A DNA stretch of 35,576 nucleotides from an uncultured Clostridia bacterium (GCA_945487445.1 CALYTU010000001.1:1-35576), one strand, 5' to 3'; shown: positions 15,497 to 24,492, numbered from the stretch's first letter. Made by a program: numbers and translations. Notes: a model not told the origin generated them from the letters alone.

Positions 15497-16393
15497 ATGA
15501 CGATCCAACAAGTTCTATACGTTTTGGAGATTGCTGCGCGAAACAGCGTGTCTCAGGCCGCCCAAAAGCTCTATCTCTCGCAGTCCGCACTGTCCCAGCA
15601 GCTGCGCCGTCTGGAGGAGGAGCTGGGCTATTCGCTCTTCTCCCGCACGGCCAACGGCTTACAGCTCACACCGGAAGGTCAGCGCTTTTGCGATCAGGCG
15701 GCACCTGTCGCGGAGCGATGGGCGGAATTCAGCAAATCCGTCCAGAAACGGCATACGACGGAGCAGCTCCGGCTCCGGCTCGGCATTGGCTCGCGCGTCT
15801 ATTCCAACGACCTGTTTTCACAGATCATCGAATACTTTGACGCCCGTCCGGAGATCGAGGTCACGTTCCTCACCGAGGCAGGGCAGGATGTGGTGGAGGC
15901 GCTGCGCCGGGGTGAGCTGGATCTGGCGCTTGACCGTCTGCCGATGGAGGAGCCCCAGTCAGAGGCAGGCGATATTTTCTCCTGCCCGCTGATTCGCGAG
16001 CGGCAATGTGTTCTCGTGGGGGCTAACGATTCACTGGCAGCGCGGGAAGCCCTGGCCTTCCGGGATCTGCAGGGCTGTACCATGATTTCCGGCCTGGAGG
16101 ATTCCGCCGAAGACCACTCTATGCGCTATATGATCAGAAAACACCACATCAGCGTCAACCGTGTCTACCGTTCCGACGGAATCGAGACCAGCATGCGTCT
16201 GGTCCGGGAGGGCATGGGCATTTCGTTCGGACCGGCGTCGTTTGCGGATTATTTCCGCGTCCGGGCAGTCCCGCTGGACCCGGAGACCTGGGTCAGTCTG
16301 CAGTTCATCTGTCTGCAATCCAGCCTGAAACGGCCGGAAATCAGCCGCTTCCGCGACTATCTGATCGAACTTTGCAGGCATCGGGCGGAATAA
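15497..16393 (+). CDS. LysR-family transcriptional regulator
   Basis: DNA-binding regulator of 298 aa with the standard LysR layout. The N-terminal winged helix-turn-helix is clear: FLEIA-like start, SVSQAAQKLYLSQSALSQQL, then RRLEEELGYSLFSRT and LTPEGQRF. The C-terminal periplasmic-binding-protein-like effector domain begins near residue 90 (LRLGIGSRVYSNDLF). The ATG at 15497 has AGAGG 8 nt upstream. It is divergent to iorA across a 158-nt gap with interlocked promoters, the usual arrangement for a LysR protein controlling its neighbour. The inducer is probably an aromatic amino acid or one of its arylpyruvate or arylacetate products; this is inference. Confidence 0.92.
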   Translation: MTIQQVLYVLEIAARNSVSQAAQKLYLSQSALSQQLRRLEEELGYSLFSRTANGLQLTPEGQRFCDQAAPVAERWAEFSKSVQKRHTTEQLRLRLGIGSRVYSNDLFSQIIEYFDARPEIEVTFLTEAGQDVVEALRRGELDLALDRLPMEEPQSEAGDIFSCPLIRERQCVLVGANDSLAAREALAFRDLQGCTMISGLEDSAEDHSMRYMIRKHHISVNRVYRSDGIETSMRLVREGMGISFGPASFADYFRVRAVPLDPETWVSLQFICLQSSLKRPEISRFRDYLIELCRHRAE

Positions 16394-16440
16394 CCCAACA
16401 TCAGTCTTTTTGCAGATTAACGCACTGAATGGATTTAGAA

Positions 16441-16561
16441 ATCGTTTTCTGTCGTAAACGATGTATGCTTCGCATGCGCGGGCGCTCTTTGTAAGCGCGT
16501 GAAGCGCTGGCAGCCCGGTGGGCTGCTGCGGATTGTCGTGGAGCGCTATGCTCGGAACGAT
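16441..16561. other. gene-free stretch with nested inverted repeats, possible structured RNA
   Basis: The 283 nt between the LysR gene and guaB hold no gene. ATCGTT (16441) can pair with AACGAT (16556-16561). Inside this closing stem are ATGC-TTC-GCAT, GCGCT/AGCGC (16482-16498) and GCAGCCC-GGT-GGGCTGC (16510-16526), giving a branched shape. An alternative local pairing of ATCGTTT with AAACGAT (16456-16462) exists. No known RNA family is recognised; it could be a decayed repeat. Confidence 0.3.
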
Positions 16562-16638
16562 ATGCCATACCTTTTGGCGGCGTCGCCCCTACGGCGTTCA
16601 GCCGATGACCGGAATCTTTTTAAATGATTCAATGGCAG

Positions 16639-16675
16639 AAAAATTGCTTCCCCTGAAAAAGGAGAAGCAATTTTT
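16639..16675 (-). terminator. rho-independent terminator after guaB
   Basis: AAAAATTGCTTC (16639-16650) pairs perfectly with GAAGCAATTTTT (16664-16675), and CCT/AGG extends the stem. In the minus-strand transcript the stem starts within 2 nt of the guaB stop codon and ends in a U-run. The symmetry lets it act in both directions. It marks the end of the pyr-pur array. Confidence 0.85.
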
Positions 16676-16676
16676 A

Positions 16677-18182
16677 CTATTTAATGGCTGTACCGGTATC
16701 CTTCTGGATCACGTCGTGGGCGCCGCCCTCGACGATGCTGGTCGCGGAGACAAGGGTCAGCTTCGCTTTCTGCTGGAACTCGCTGATCGTCAGCGCGCCG
16801 CAGTTGCACATGGTGGACTTGACCTTGCTCAGGGTCAGTGCCACATTGTCCTTGAGCGTACCGGCATAGGGAACGTAGGAATCCACGCCCTCCTCAAAGG
16901 ACAGCTTCTTGTCGCCGCCCAGATCGTAACGCTGCCAGTTGCGGGCGCGCGCGGAACCCTCGCCCCAGTATTCCTTGTAATAGGTGCCATTGATGGAGAC
17001 CTTGTTGGAAGGGCTCTCGTCAAAGCGGGCGAAATAACGGCCCAGCATGATGAAGTCTGCGCCCATGGCAAGGGCCAGGGTGATGTGATGGTCATAGACA
17101 ATGCCGCCGTCGGAGCATACGGGAACATAGATGCCGGTCTCGGCAAAATACTCGTCCCGGGCTTTGCAGACCTCGATCAGAGCCGTGGCCTGCCCTCTGC
17201 CAATGCCCTTGGTCTCGCGGGTGATGCAGATGGAGCCGCCGCCAATGCCGACCTTGACAAAATCCGCGCCGCTTTCCGCCAGGAAGCGGAAGCCCTCGGC
17301 ATCCACCACGTTTCCGGCGCCGACCTTCACGGTGTCGCCATAGCGTTCGCGAATCCACGCCAGCGTTCTTCTCTGCCACTCGGAGAAGCCCTCGGAGGAG
17401 TCGATGCAGAGCACGTCCGCGCCGACTTCCAGCAGAGCGGGGACCCGGGTCTCATAGTCGCGGGTGTTGATGCCCGCGCCGACAACATAGCGCTTGTGAT
17501 TGTCCAAAAGCTCGTTTTGGTTCTGCTTGTGGGAGTCATAGTCCTTGCGGAACACGAAGTAACAGAGCTGACCCGCCTCATTGACGATGGGCAGGGCGTT
17601 GAGCTTGTGGTCCCAGATAATGTCGTTGGCTTCCTTCAGCGTGGTGCCTTCCGGGGCATAGATCAGCTTTTCGAGCGGGGTCATGAAGGTCTCCACCCGG
17701 GTATCCATGCTCATGCGGCTGACGCGGTAATCGCGGCTGGTGACAATGCCCAAAAGCTTGCCTGCGGCAGTCCCGTCGTCGGTGACAGCCATGGTGGAAT
17801 GCCCGGTCTGCTCACGCAGGTCAATGACCTGCGCCAGGGTGCTGTCGGGCCGGAGATTGGAGTCACTCTGCACGAAACCGGCCTTGTAGTCCTTGGCACG
17901 CTTGACCATGGCGGCCTCGCTCTCCACGGACTGGGAGCCGAAGATGAAGGAGACGCCGCCCTCAGTAGCAAGCGCCACGGCCAGCCGATCACCGGAGACG
18001 GCCTGCATGATGGCGGAAACCAGGGGTATATTTAGGCTGATGGCAGGCTCTTCCCCCTTACGGTATTTCACAAGGGGTGTTTTCAGGCTGACATTGGCGG
18101 GAATACATTCCGCAGAGGAATAGCCGGGGATCAGCAGGTACTCATTGAAGGTACGGGAAGGTTCAGAAATAAACGTGGCCAT
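16677..18182 (-). CDS. guaB: IMP dehydrogenase, Tritrichomonas-like type
   Basis: Oxidises IMP to XMP with NAD+, the committed step to GMP. The 501-aa protein has a TIM barrel split by a CBS pair (about residues 100-220). The catalytic loop is GIGGGSICITR with nucleophile Cys319, and the flap contains RNWQRYDLGG with Arg418-Tyr419. Length, residue numbering and many segments (TFNEYLLIPG, SIVEGGAHDVI) closely follow Tritrichomonas foetus IMPDH as I recall it, rather than the usual bacterial form with GPGSICTTR. AAAGGAG precedes the ATG. It is the last gene of the nucleotide array, 49 nt after purL and directly followed by the terminator. Ending a purine operon with guaB steers IMP toward guanine nucleotides. 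Confidence 0.95.
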   Translation of the reverse strand: MATFISEPSRTFNEYLLIPGYSSAECIPANVSLKTPLVKYRKGEEPAISLNIPLVSAIMQAVSGDRLAVALATEGGVSFIFGSQSVESEAAMVKRAKDYKAGFVQSDSNLRPDSTLAQVIDLREQTGHSTMAVTDDGTAAGKLLGIVTSRDYRVSRMSMDTRVETFMTPLEKLIYAPEGTTLKEANDIIWDHKLNALPIVNEAGQLCYFVFRKDYDSHKQNQNELLDNHKRYVVGAGINTRDYETRVPALLEVGADVLCIDSSEGFSEWQRRTLAWIRERYGDTVKVGAGNVVDAEGFRFLAESGADFVKVGIGGGSICITRETKGIGRGQATALIEVCKARDEYFAETGIYVPVCSDGGIVYDHHITLALAMGADFIMLGRYFARFDESPSNKVSINGTYYKEYWGEGSARARNWQRYDLGGDKKLSFEEGVDSYVPYAGTLKDNVALTLSKVKSTMCNCGALTISEFQQKAKLTLVSATSIVEGGAHDVIQKDTGTAIK

Positions 18183-18231
18183 ATGTTACGCTCCTTTGTT
18201 CGATTCCTTGTTAGTTCGTTGACAGGGGCGC

Positions 18232-21200
18232 TCAAAGGGCGCCGCGAAAATAATCCACTGCCGCCTCGAAAAGGTGGCTTTCATAGCTGCCGGGAACATT
18301 TCTGTACAGACCCGCGCCGACCCGTTCACTGTGGCCCATCTTGCCCAGAACGCGACCGTCCGGAGAGGTAATGCCCTCGATGGCAAGCACAGAGCCGTTC
18401 GGATTGAAGCGGAGATCAGAGGTGGGAACGCCTTCCAGATCCACATATTGGGTGGCAATCTGACCGTTTTGGATCAGCTCCGCAAGCAGGGCGCTAGATG
18501 CGATAAAGCGGCCCTCGCCGTGGGAGATGGGCACGTTCACGATCTCCCCCACCCGCAGTCTGGAGAACCAGGGGGACTGATTGGAAACGATCCGGGTGCG
18601 CACGATGCGGGACTGGTGGCGGCCGATGGTGTTGAAGGTCAGGGTCGGGCAATCGGCGTCCATTTCCATGATCTTGCCATAGGGCACAAGACCGAGCTTG
18701 ATGAGCGCCTGGAAGCCGTTGCAAATTCCGAGCATCAGGCCGTCACGCCGCTCCAGAAGGTCGGTCACGCCCTCGCGGATTGCAGCATTGCGGAAGAAGG
18801 CAGTGATGAACTTGCCGCTGCCATCCGGCTCGTCGCCGCCCGAGAAACCGCCGGGAATGAAAACCATCTGCGCCTGACGCAGCGCCTCGGCAAAGCGGTC
18901 CACAGACCGGCGGATGCCGTCGGCAGAGAGATTGTTGATGACCAGGATCTCCGGCACAGCGCCTGCGTCCAGAACGGCCTTTGCACTGTCGTATTCGCAG
19001 TTAGTGCCGGGGAAGGCGGGAATCAGCACGCTCGGCTTCACGCAGCGTACTGCGGGAGCGGCACGGCGTTCTGTGGGATGGGAAAGGGCTTGATACTGCT
19101 CCACAGGGCAGGTCATTCCGGTGGGATAGACGGTCTCCATCCGACTCTCCCAACGCTGACAAAGCGTCTGGCCGTCAACCCGCTCCTCGCCGCGCACGAA
19201 GGTATTCTCCTCCGTGACGGAGCCGAGCAGGACTCCGCCTTCGACAGGCTCTGTAACCTCGGCCAGGAACGAACCGTACTGCTTTTTCTGCAGCTCCTGC
19301 ATGGAGATGTTCTCCGTGAACCGGAAGCCAAGGCTGTTGCCAAAGGCCGTTTTCAGGATTGCTTCAAGGATGCCGCCGGGGCCGATCGCATAGCAGGAGA
19401 CGATCTTCCCTGCACGCTGGAGCGCGGTAATGCGGTCAAACAGCGCCAGCAGCGACGCCGGCTTGGGAAGGCCCTTCTCGTCCCGCTCCGGGGCAAGCAG
19501 AACAACCGAATGGCCGGCCGATTTGAGTTCCGGGGAGAGAATATGGCCGAGCTTTTCCGTGGTGACGGCGAAGCTCACCAGCGTAGGAGGCACGTCCAGC
19601 TTTTCAAAACTGCCGCTCATGGAGTCCTTGCCGCCGATCGCGCCGATGCCGAGATCCATTTGAGCCCGGAACGCGCCCAGCAGCGCGGACAGGGGCTTGC
19701 CCCAACGCTTGGGGTCCCGTCCCGGCTTCTCAAAATACTCCTGGAAGGTCAGGTAGACATTCTCGAAGCTTGCGCCGGAGGCTACAAGCTTGGAAACAGA
19801 GTCCACAACGGCGAGGTAAGCCGCGTGATAGGGGCTGCACGAAGAGAGCCAGGGATCAAATCCATAGGCCATCAGGGAGCAGTCATCGGTATGGCCCCGC
19901 TCGATGGAGATCTTGTGGACCATGGCCTGAATCGGGGTGAGCTGATTTTTGCCGCCAAAGGGCATGAGAACAGTCCCCGCGCCGATGGTTGCGTCGAACC
20001 GTTCGGAAAGACCGCGATGCGAACAGAGGTTCAGATCGTCCGCCACATGGGCGCAAGCCTCGGCGAAGCTGCGCTCCTCAATGTCGGGTTCGCGCTGCGG
20101 ACAAACGGTTTCAACGGTGATGTGCTTTTCCGCGCCGTTGGAGTTCAAAAATTCACGGCTCAGATCCACGATCCGGTTCCCGTTCCAGTCCATGACCAGA
20201 CGCGGGGTCTCCGTGACCACGGCAACGGGACAGGCCTGCAGGTTTTCCCCCTGAGCCAGCTCCAGGAAGCGGCCGACGTCGGCAGGATCGACAACCACAG
20301 CCATGCGCTCCTGAGATTCGGAAATGGCAAGCTCGGTGCCGTCAAGCCCTTCATATTTACGGGGGACAGCGTTCAGGTCAATGCGCAGGCCGTCAGCCAG
20401 CTCGCCGATGGCGACGCTGACGCCGCCCGCGCCGAAGTCATTGCAGCGTTTAATGAGCCGGGAGGCTTCGGGATTGCGGAACAACCGCTGAAGCTTCCGT
20501 TCCTCCGGGGCGTTGCCCTTCTGTACTTCCGCGCCGCAGGTCTCCACCGAGTGGGCGTTATGGGCCTTCGAGGAGCCTGTCGCGCCGCCGATGCCGTCGC
20601 GGCCGGTGCTGCCGCCAAGCAGGATGATCACATCCCCTGCAGCAGGGCGCTCGCGGCGGACATTGGCCTGCGGGGCAGCGGCGATGACAGCGCCGATCTC
20701 CATGCGCTTTGCAGCGTAGCCGGGGTGGTAGAGCTCCTCGACCAGGCCGGTTGCCAGGCCGATTTGATTGCCGTAGGAGGAATAGCCCGCGGCGGCTGTT
20801 GTGACGATCTTGCGCTGGGGCAGCTTGCCGGGAATGGTTTCCGAGACGGGGGCTGTGGGGTCCGCCGCGCCGGTGACGCGCATGGCGCCGTAAACGTAGG
20901 CGCGGCCGGAGAGCGGATCGCGGATCGCGCCGCCGATGCAGGTGGCCGCGCCGCCGAAGGGCTCGATCTCGGTAGGATGGTTGTGGGTTTCGTTTTTAAA
21001 CAGGAGCAGCCAGGGCTCGGACTTGCCGTCCACCTCGACATTGATCTTCACAGTGCAGGCGTTGATTTCCTCAGACTCATCCAGCTGATCCAGCTTGCCG
21101 CTGCGGCGCAGGTAACGCACAGCAATGGTGGCGAGGTCCATCAGGCATGCCGGTTTGGTACGGCCCAGAGACTTTCGCAGGGCCAGGTAATCCTCATAGC

Positions 21201-21933
21201 TGCGCTGGAGTTCCGGGTCAGCGAACGAGACCTGATCTATGATGGTGTGGAAGGTGGTATGGCGGCAGTGATCGGACCAATAAGTGTCGATCATCCGGAG
21301 CTCGGTAATCGTGGGGTCCCGGTGCTCGCCCCGGAAGTAGGTCTGGCAGAAGGCAATATCCGCCTCATCCATAGCAAGACCGTAGTCACGGATCATGGCG
21401 GCGAGCCCATCTGCGTTCAAGTCCCGGAAGCCTTCCAGCGTGCGAACCGTTGTGGGGATTTCATAGACGGTTTTCAACGTTTCCGGCATCTCCAGGGAGG
21501 CTTCCCGTGCCTCCACGGGGTTGATGACGTATTTCTTGATCTTTTCCACATTCGCCGCGGTCAGATTGCCATAGAGGGCATAGACGCGGGCGGAACGGAT
21601 CAGAGGCCGTTCGGACTGAAACATGAGTTGGATGCACTGAGCAGCGGAATCCGCGCGCTGGTCAAACTGACCGGGCAGATATTCCACCGCGAAGACTGCG
21701 TCCGCGTCGGAAAGGTCCGCCTCAGCGCAGGTCAGATCCACCTGTGGCTCGGAGAAGACGGTGGGGATGGCCGCCTCAAACTGCTCACGGCTGATCGTTT
21801 CCACGTCATAGCGGTTCAGCAGACGAACCGTTTTCAGCGATTCGATGCCGAGAAAGGAAGTCAGCTCGCGGGTCAATCCCTCCGCCTCCTGGGCAAAGCC
21901 GGGTTTTTTTTCAACAAAAATGCGGTATACCAT
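18232..21933 (-). CDS. purL: phosphoribosylformylglycinamidine synthase, single-chain
   Basis: Makes FGAM from FGAR, ATP and glutamine, the fourth step of purine synthesis. At 1233 aa it is the large fused form, in which the PurS-like N-terminal domain, the two-halved PurL synthetase core and the PurQ glutaminase are one chain. DTYWSDHCRHTTF marks the start of the core and the LLFKNETHNHPTEIEPFGGA segment its active site. The C-terminal glutaminase starts at IPAFPGTNCEYD and has nucleophile Cys1071 in GICNGFQ, with His1138 and Glu1140 in SHGEGRF. All catalytic residues are present. The single-chain form is shared with Proteobacteria and some Clostridia, whereas Bacillus has separate PurS, PurQ and PurL. 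The ATG follows the purD stop codon with no gap; AAAGGAGA precedes it. Confidence 0.96.
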   Translation of the reverse strand: MVYRIFVEKKPGFAQEAEGLTRELTSFLGIESLKTVRLLNRYDVETISREQFEAAIPTVFSEPQVDLTCAEADLSDADAVFAVEYLPGQFDQRADSAAQCIQLMFQSERPLIRSARVYALYGNLTAANVEKIKKYVINPVEAREASLEMPETLKTVYEIPTTVRTLEGFRDLNADGLAAMIRDYGLAMDEADIAFCQTYFRGEHRDPTITELRMIDTYWSDHCRHTTFHTIIDQVSFADPELQRSYEDYLALRKSLGRTKPACLMDLATIAVRYLRRSGKLDQLDESEEINACTVKINVEVDGKSEPWLLLFKNETHNHPTEIEPFGGAATCIGGAIRDPLSGRAYVYGAMRVTGAADPTAPVSETIPGKLPQRKIVTTAAAGYSSYGNQIGLATGLVEELYHPGYAAKRMEIGAVIAAAPQANVRRERPAAGDVIILLGGSTGRDGIGGATGSSKAHNAHSVETCGAEVQKGNAPEERKLQRLFRNPEASRLIKRCNDFGAGGVSVAIGELADGLRIDLNAVPRKYEGLDGTELAISESQERMAVVVDPADVGRFLELAQGENLQACPVAVVTETPRLVMDWNGNRIVDLSREFLNSNGAEKHITVETVCPQREPDIEERSFAEACAHVADDLNLCSHRGLSERFDATIGAGTVLMPFGGKNQLTPIQAMVHKISIERGHTDDCSLMAYGFDPWLSSCSPYHAAYLAVVDSVSKLVASGASFENVYLTFQEYFEKPGRDPKRWGKPLSALLGAFRAQMDLGIGAIGGKDSMSGSFEKLDVPPTLVSFAVTTEKLGHILSPELKSAGHSVVLLAPERDEKGLPKPASLLALFDRITALQRAGKIVSCYAIGPGGILEAILKTAFGNSLGFRFTENISMQELQKKQYGSFLAEVTEPVEGGVLLGSVTEENTFVRGEERVDGQTLCQRWESRMETVYPTGMTCPVEQYQALSHPTERRAAPAVRCVKPSVLIPAFPGTNCEYDSAKAVLDAGAVPEILVINNLSADGIRRSVDRFAEALRQAQMVFIPGGFSGGDEPDGSGKFITAFFRNAAIREGVTDLLERRDGLMLGICNGFQALIKLGLVPYGKIMEMDADCPTLTFNTIGRHQSRIVRTRIVSNQSPWFSRLRVGEIVNVPISHGEGRFIASSALLAELIQNGQIATQYVDLEGVPTSDLRFNPNGSVLAIEGITSPDGRVLGKMGHSERVGAGLYRNVPGSYESHLFEAAVDYFRGAL

Positions 21934-23202
21934 TTAGTTCTCCTTTGCCGCAAGGGCGCGTTTTCCGATATCCCGGCGAAAATATGCGTGATCAAAGTGA
22001 ATTCTGTCCACCGCCTCATAGGCGCGCGCCAGGGCGGCAGGAAGATCCTCCGCCACGGCTGTGACGCCCAGCACGCGGCCGCCGGAGGTGACGAGGCGGC
22101 CGTCCTTCTCCTTCGCGCCCGCCACATAGACCTCCGCCTCCAGATCCGCCGGGATCGTGATGGAATAGCCCTTCTCATACGCGCCGGGATAGCCCTGGGA
22201 AGCCATAATTACACACGCGCTTGCCGCATCGCTGAATACCACGGGGCAGTCCGCTAGGCGTTCCTCCGTGACGGCCTGCATAACCGTCAAAAGATCGGTT
22301 TTCAGAAGGGGCAGAACCACTTGGGTCTCGGGATCGCCGAAGCGGCAGTTGTACTCGATCACCTTCGGTCCGTCCTTTGTGAGCATCAGGCCGAAGTACA
22401 GACAGCCCTTGAAGGGCCGGCCTTCGTCCGCCATTGAGCGAACGGTAGGCAGGAAGATCTCTTCCATACAGCGCTGGGCCACGTCGGGCGTATAGTATGG
22501 ATTCGGCGCGACCGTACCCATACCGCCGGTATTCAGACCGGTGTCTCCCTCCCCTGCCCGCTTGTGATCCATAGACGAGATCATGGGGATGATGGTCTTA
22601 CCGTCTGTAAAGGAGAGGACGGAGATCTCCGGACCCTCCAAAAATTCTTCCACGACGATCCGCTCGCCGCTCTTGCCGAATCGGTGATCGGCCATCATGG
22701 CACGAACAGCCGCCTCCGCCTCAGGCAGGGTTTGAGCGATAATGACGCCCTTTCCAAGCGCAAGGCCGTCCGCCTTTACGACAGTGGGCATGGGAACGGT
22801 TTTCAGATAAGCCAGGGCTGCAGCCATATCGTCAAAGGTCTCATATCGCGCCGTGGGGATTCCGTGGCGCTTCATCAGCTCCTTGGCAAAGACCTTGCTG
22901 GCTTCGATCACGGCAGCGTCCTTCCGAGGACCGAAGCAGGGGATCCCGGCCTTTTCCAGAAGATCCACCGCACCCAGGGCGAGGGGATCGTCCGGCGCAA
23001 CAACGGCGTAGTCGATCTTGTTCTCCTTTGCGAAGGCAAGGATCCCGTCGAGATCCACAGCGGCTATGCCGACGCAGATCGCGTCGCGCGCAATACCGCC
23101 GTTGCCGGGCAGGCAGTACAGCTCAGTAACAGATTGGTTTTCTTTCAGCTTTTTGACGATGGCGTGCTCTCGCCCGCCGCCGCCGATGACCATGATTTTC
23201 AT
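21934..23202 (-). CDS. purD: phosphoribosylamine--glycine ligase
   Basis: ATP-grasp ligase that joins phosphoribosylamine and glycine to form GAR, step two of purine synthesis. It begins KIMVIGGGGREHAIV, the standard PurD opening, and has KADGLALGKGV, MGTVAPNPYY and EYNCRFGDPETQ in order. Length 422 aa is normal. The ATG at 23202 matches the family start and has a GGGGAG ribosome binding site; the open frame extends 47 codons upstream into a palindromic gap that is not protein-like. The 94-nt gap to purV is the largest in the nucleotide array. The purD stop directly abuts the purL ATG. Confidence 0.96.
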   Translation of the reverse strand: MKIMVIGGGGREHAIVKKLKENQSVTELYCLPGNGGIARDAICVGIAAVDLDGILAFAKENKIDYAVVAPDDPLALGAVDLLEKAGIPCFGPRKDAAVIEASKVFAKELMKRHGIPTARYETFDDMAAALAYLKTVPMPTVVKADGLALGKGVIIAQTLPEAEAAVRAMMADHRFGKSGERIVVEEFLEGPEISVLSFTDGKTIIPMISSMDHKRAGEGDTGLNTGGMGTVAPNPYYTPDVAQRCMEEIFLPTVRSMADEGRPFKGCLYFGLMLTKDGPKVIEYNCRFGDPETQVVLPLLKTDLLTVMQAVTEERLADCPVVFSDAASACVIMASQGYPGAYEKGYSITIPADLEAEVYVAGAKEKDGRLVTSGGRVLGVTAVAEDLPAALARAYEAVDRIHFDHAYFRRDIGKRALAAKEN

Positions 23203-23216
23203 ATTCTCCCCCCAAG

Positions 23217-23273
23217 GATCCAGCATCCGCCCGGGGGCGGAGCATATGGATCGTCCCCGCCCAAAGGGCGGGG
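23217..23273. other. two adjacent GC-rich hairpins in the purV-purD gap
   Basis: CCCCGCCC-AAA-GGGCGGGG (23255-23273) is a perfect 8-bp stem. Next to it GATCCA...TGGATC (23217-23252) closes a second hairpin with an inner CCGCC/GGCGG stem. Neither has a U-run on the minus strand, so they should not end transcription. They resemble an intergenic REP-type element or an mRNA processing and stability structure. Confidence 0.6.
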
Positions 23274-23296
23274 AATAATCCATCCTTACAGTTACA

Positions 23297-24481
23297 TCAA
23301 TGATGGAACAGGCGCATGCCTGTGAATGCCATGACCATATCATGCCGATTGCAGCAGTCGATCACCGCGTCGTCGCGGATGGAGCCGCCGGGCTCGGCAA
23401 TGTACTTCACGCCGCTGCGGAATGCGCGCTCAATGTTGTCAAAGAACGGGAAGAACGCGTCAGAGCCCAGCGCCACGCCGGTGATGGTGTCCAGATAGGC
23501 TCTCTGCTCTTCTCTTGTGAAGGGAGCGGGCTGACGGGTGAAATACCGCTGCCAAACGCCGTCAGCACAGACGTCTTCTTCATTCTGGTTGATATAGCCG
23601 TCAATAACGTTGTCCCGGTCGGGACGGCCGATGTCCTCGCGGAAGGGCAGGTTCAGAACCTTGTCAGACTGGCGCAGGAACCAGGTATCGGCCTTGGAGC
23701 CGGCCAGACGGGTGCAGTGGATGCGGGACTGCTGCCCAGCGCCTACGCCGATTGCCTGACCGTCCACGGCGAAGCAGACGGAATTGGACTGGGTGTATTT
23801 GAGGGTAATCAGAGAAACGATCAGATCTCTCGCAGCGGAATCCGGCAGGTTCTTGTTGGCCGTGACGAGATTGTTCAGCAGCTCCCGGTCGATCCGGAAG
23901 TTGTTGCGGCCCTGCTCAAAGGTGACGCCGAAGACATGCTTGCACTCCTGGACAGCAGGGACATAGTTCGGATCAATGCGGACAACATTGTAGCCGCCCT
24001 TCCGCTTGGTCTTAAGGATCTCCAGCGCCTCGGGGGTATAACCGGGGGCGATCACACCGTCGGAGACCTCGCGCTTAATGAGGCTGGCGGTCATGGCGTC
24101 GCATTCGTCGGAGAGCGCCACCCAGTCGCCGAAGGAGCACATCCGGTCCGTACCGCGGGCTCTAGCATAGGCACAGGCAAGGGGGTTTTCGTCCAGGCCG
24201 GGAACGTCGTCGACAAAGCAGGCCTTCTTCAGTCGATCAGACAGGGGCAGGCCCACCGCTGCTGAGGTGGGGCTGACATGCTTGAAGGAAGCAGCGGCGG
24301 GCAGGCCAAGGGCCTGCTTGAGCTCCTTGACCAGCTGCCAGGAGTTCAGGGCGTCCAGAAAATTGATGTAGCCGGGACGGCCGTTGAGGATCTCAACAGG
24401 CAGGTCGCTGCCGTCGGCCATATAGATTCGGGCCGGCTTCTGATTGGGGTTGCAGCCGTATTTCAATTCAAATTCTTTCAT
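23297..24481 (-). CDS. purV: stand-alone AICAR formyltransferase (PurV)
   Basis: Transfers the formyl group of 10-formyltetrahydrofolate to AICAR, giving FAICAR, the ninth step of purine synthesis. Usually this is the C-terminal part of bifunctional PurH. Here the protein (394 aa) has only the formyltransferase part, starting at LKYGCNPNQKPARIY. The family signature segments SFKHVSPTSAAVG, IAPGYTPEALEIL, LKYTQSNSVCFA and GAGQQSRIHCTRLAG are present, and there is no MGS-like cyclohydrolase domain. The missing cyclohydrolase is supplied by the neighbouring purO, 11 nt upstream in the transcript. AAGGTGA lies 6 nt before the ATG. Some annotations will call it PurH. Confidence 0.93.
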   Translation of the reverse strand: MKEFELKYGCNPNQKPARIYMADGSDLPVEILNGRPGYINFLDALNSWQLVKELKQALGLPAAASFKHVSPTSAAVGLPLSDRLKKACFVDDVPGLDENPLACAYARARGTDRMCSFGDWVALSDECDAMTASLIKREVSDGVIAPGYTPEALEILKTKRKGGYNVVRIDPNYVPAVQECKHVFGVTFEQGRNNFRIDRELLNNLVTANKNLPDSAARDLIVSLITLKYTQSNSVCFAVDGQAIGVGAGQQSRIHCTRLAGSKADTWFLRQSDKVLNLPFREDIGRPDRDNVIDGYINQNEEDVCADGVWQRYFTRQPAPFTREEQRAYLDTITGVALGSDAFFPFFDNIERAFRSGVKYIAEPGGSIRDDAVIDCCNRHDMVMAFTGMRLFHH

Positions 24482-24492
24482 GACAAGTCACC

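Noticed and set aside
18274..22257. Open frame of more than 1300 codons on the plus strand opposite purL and purD
   Set aside because: It is a shadow of well-supported minus-strand genes in GC-rich DNA. Its translation has no recognisable motif, and the minus-strand genes have catalytic residues and ribosome binding sites. Similar shadows opposite tnaA, buk-ptb, iorA and guaB were dropped for the same reason.
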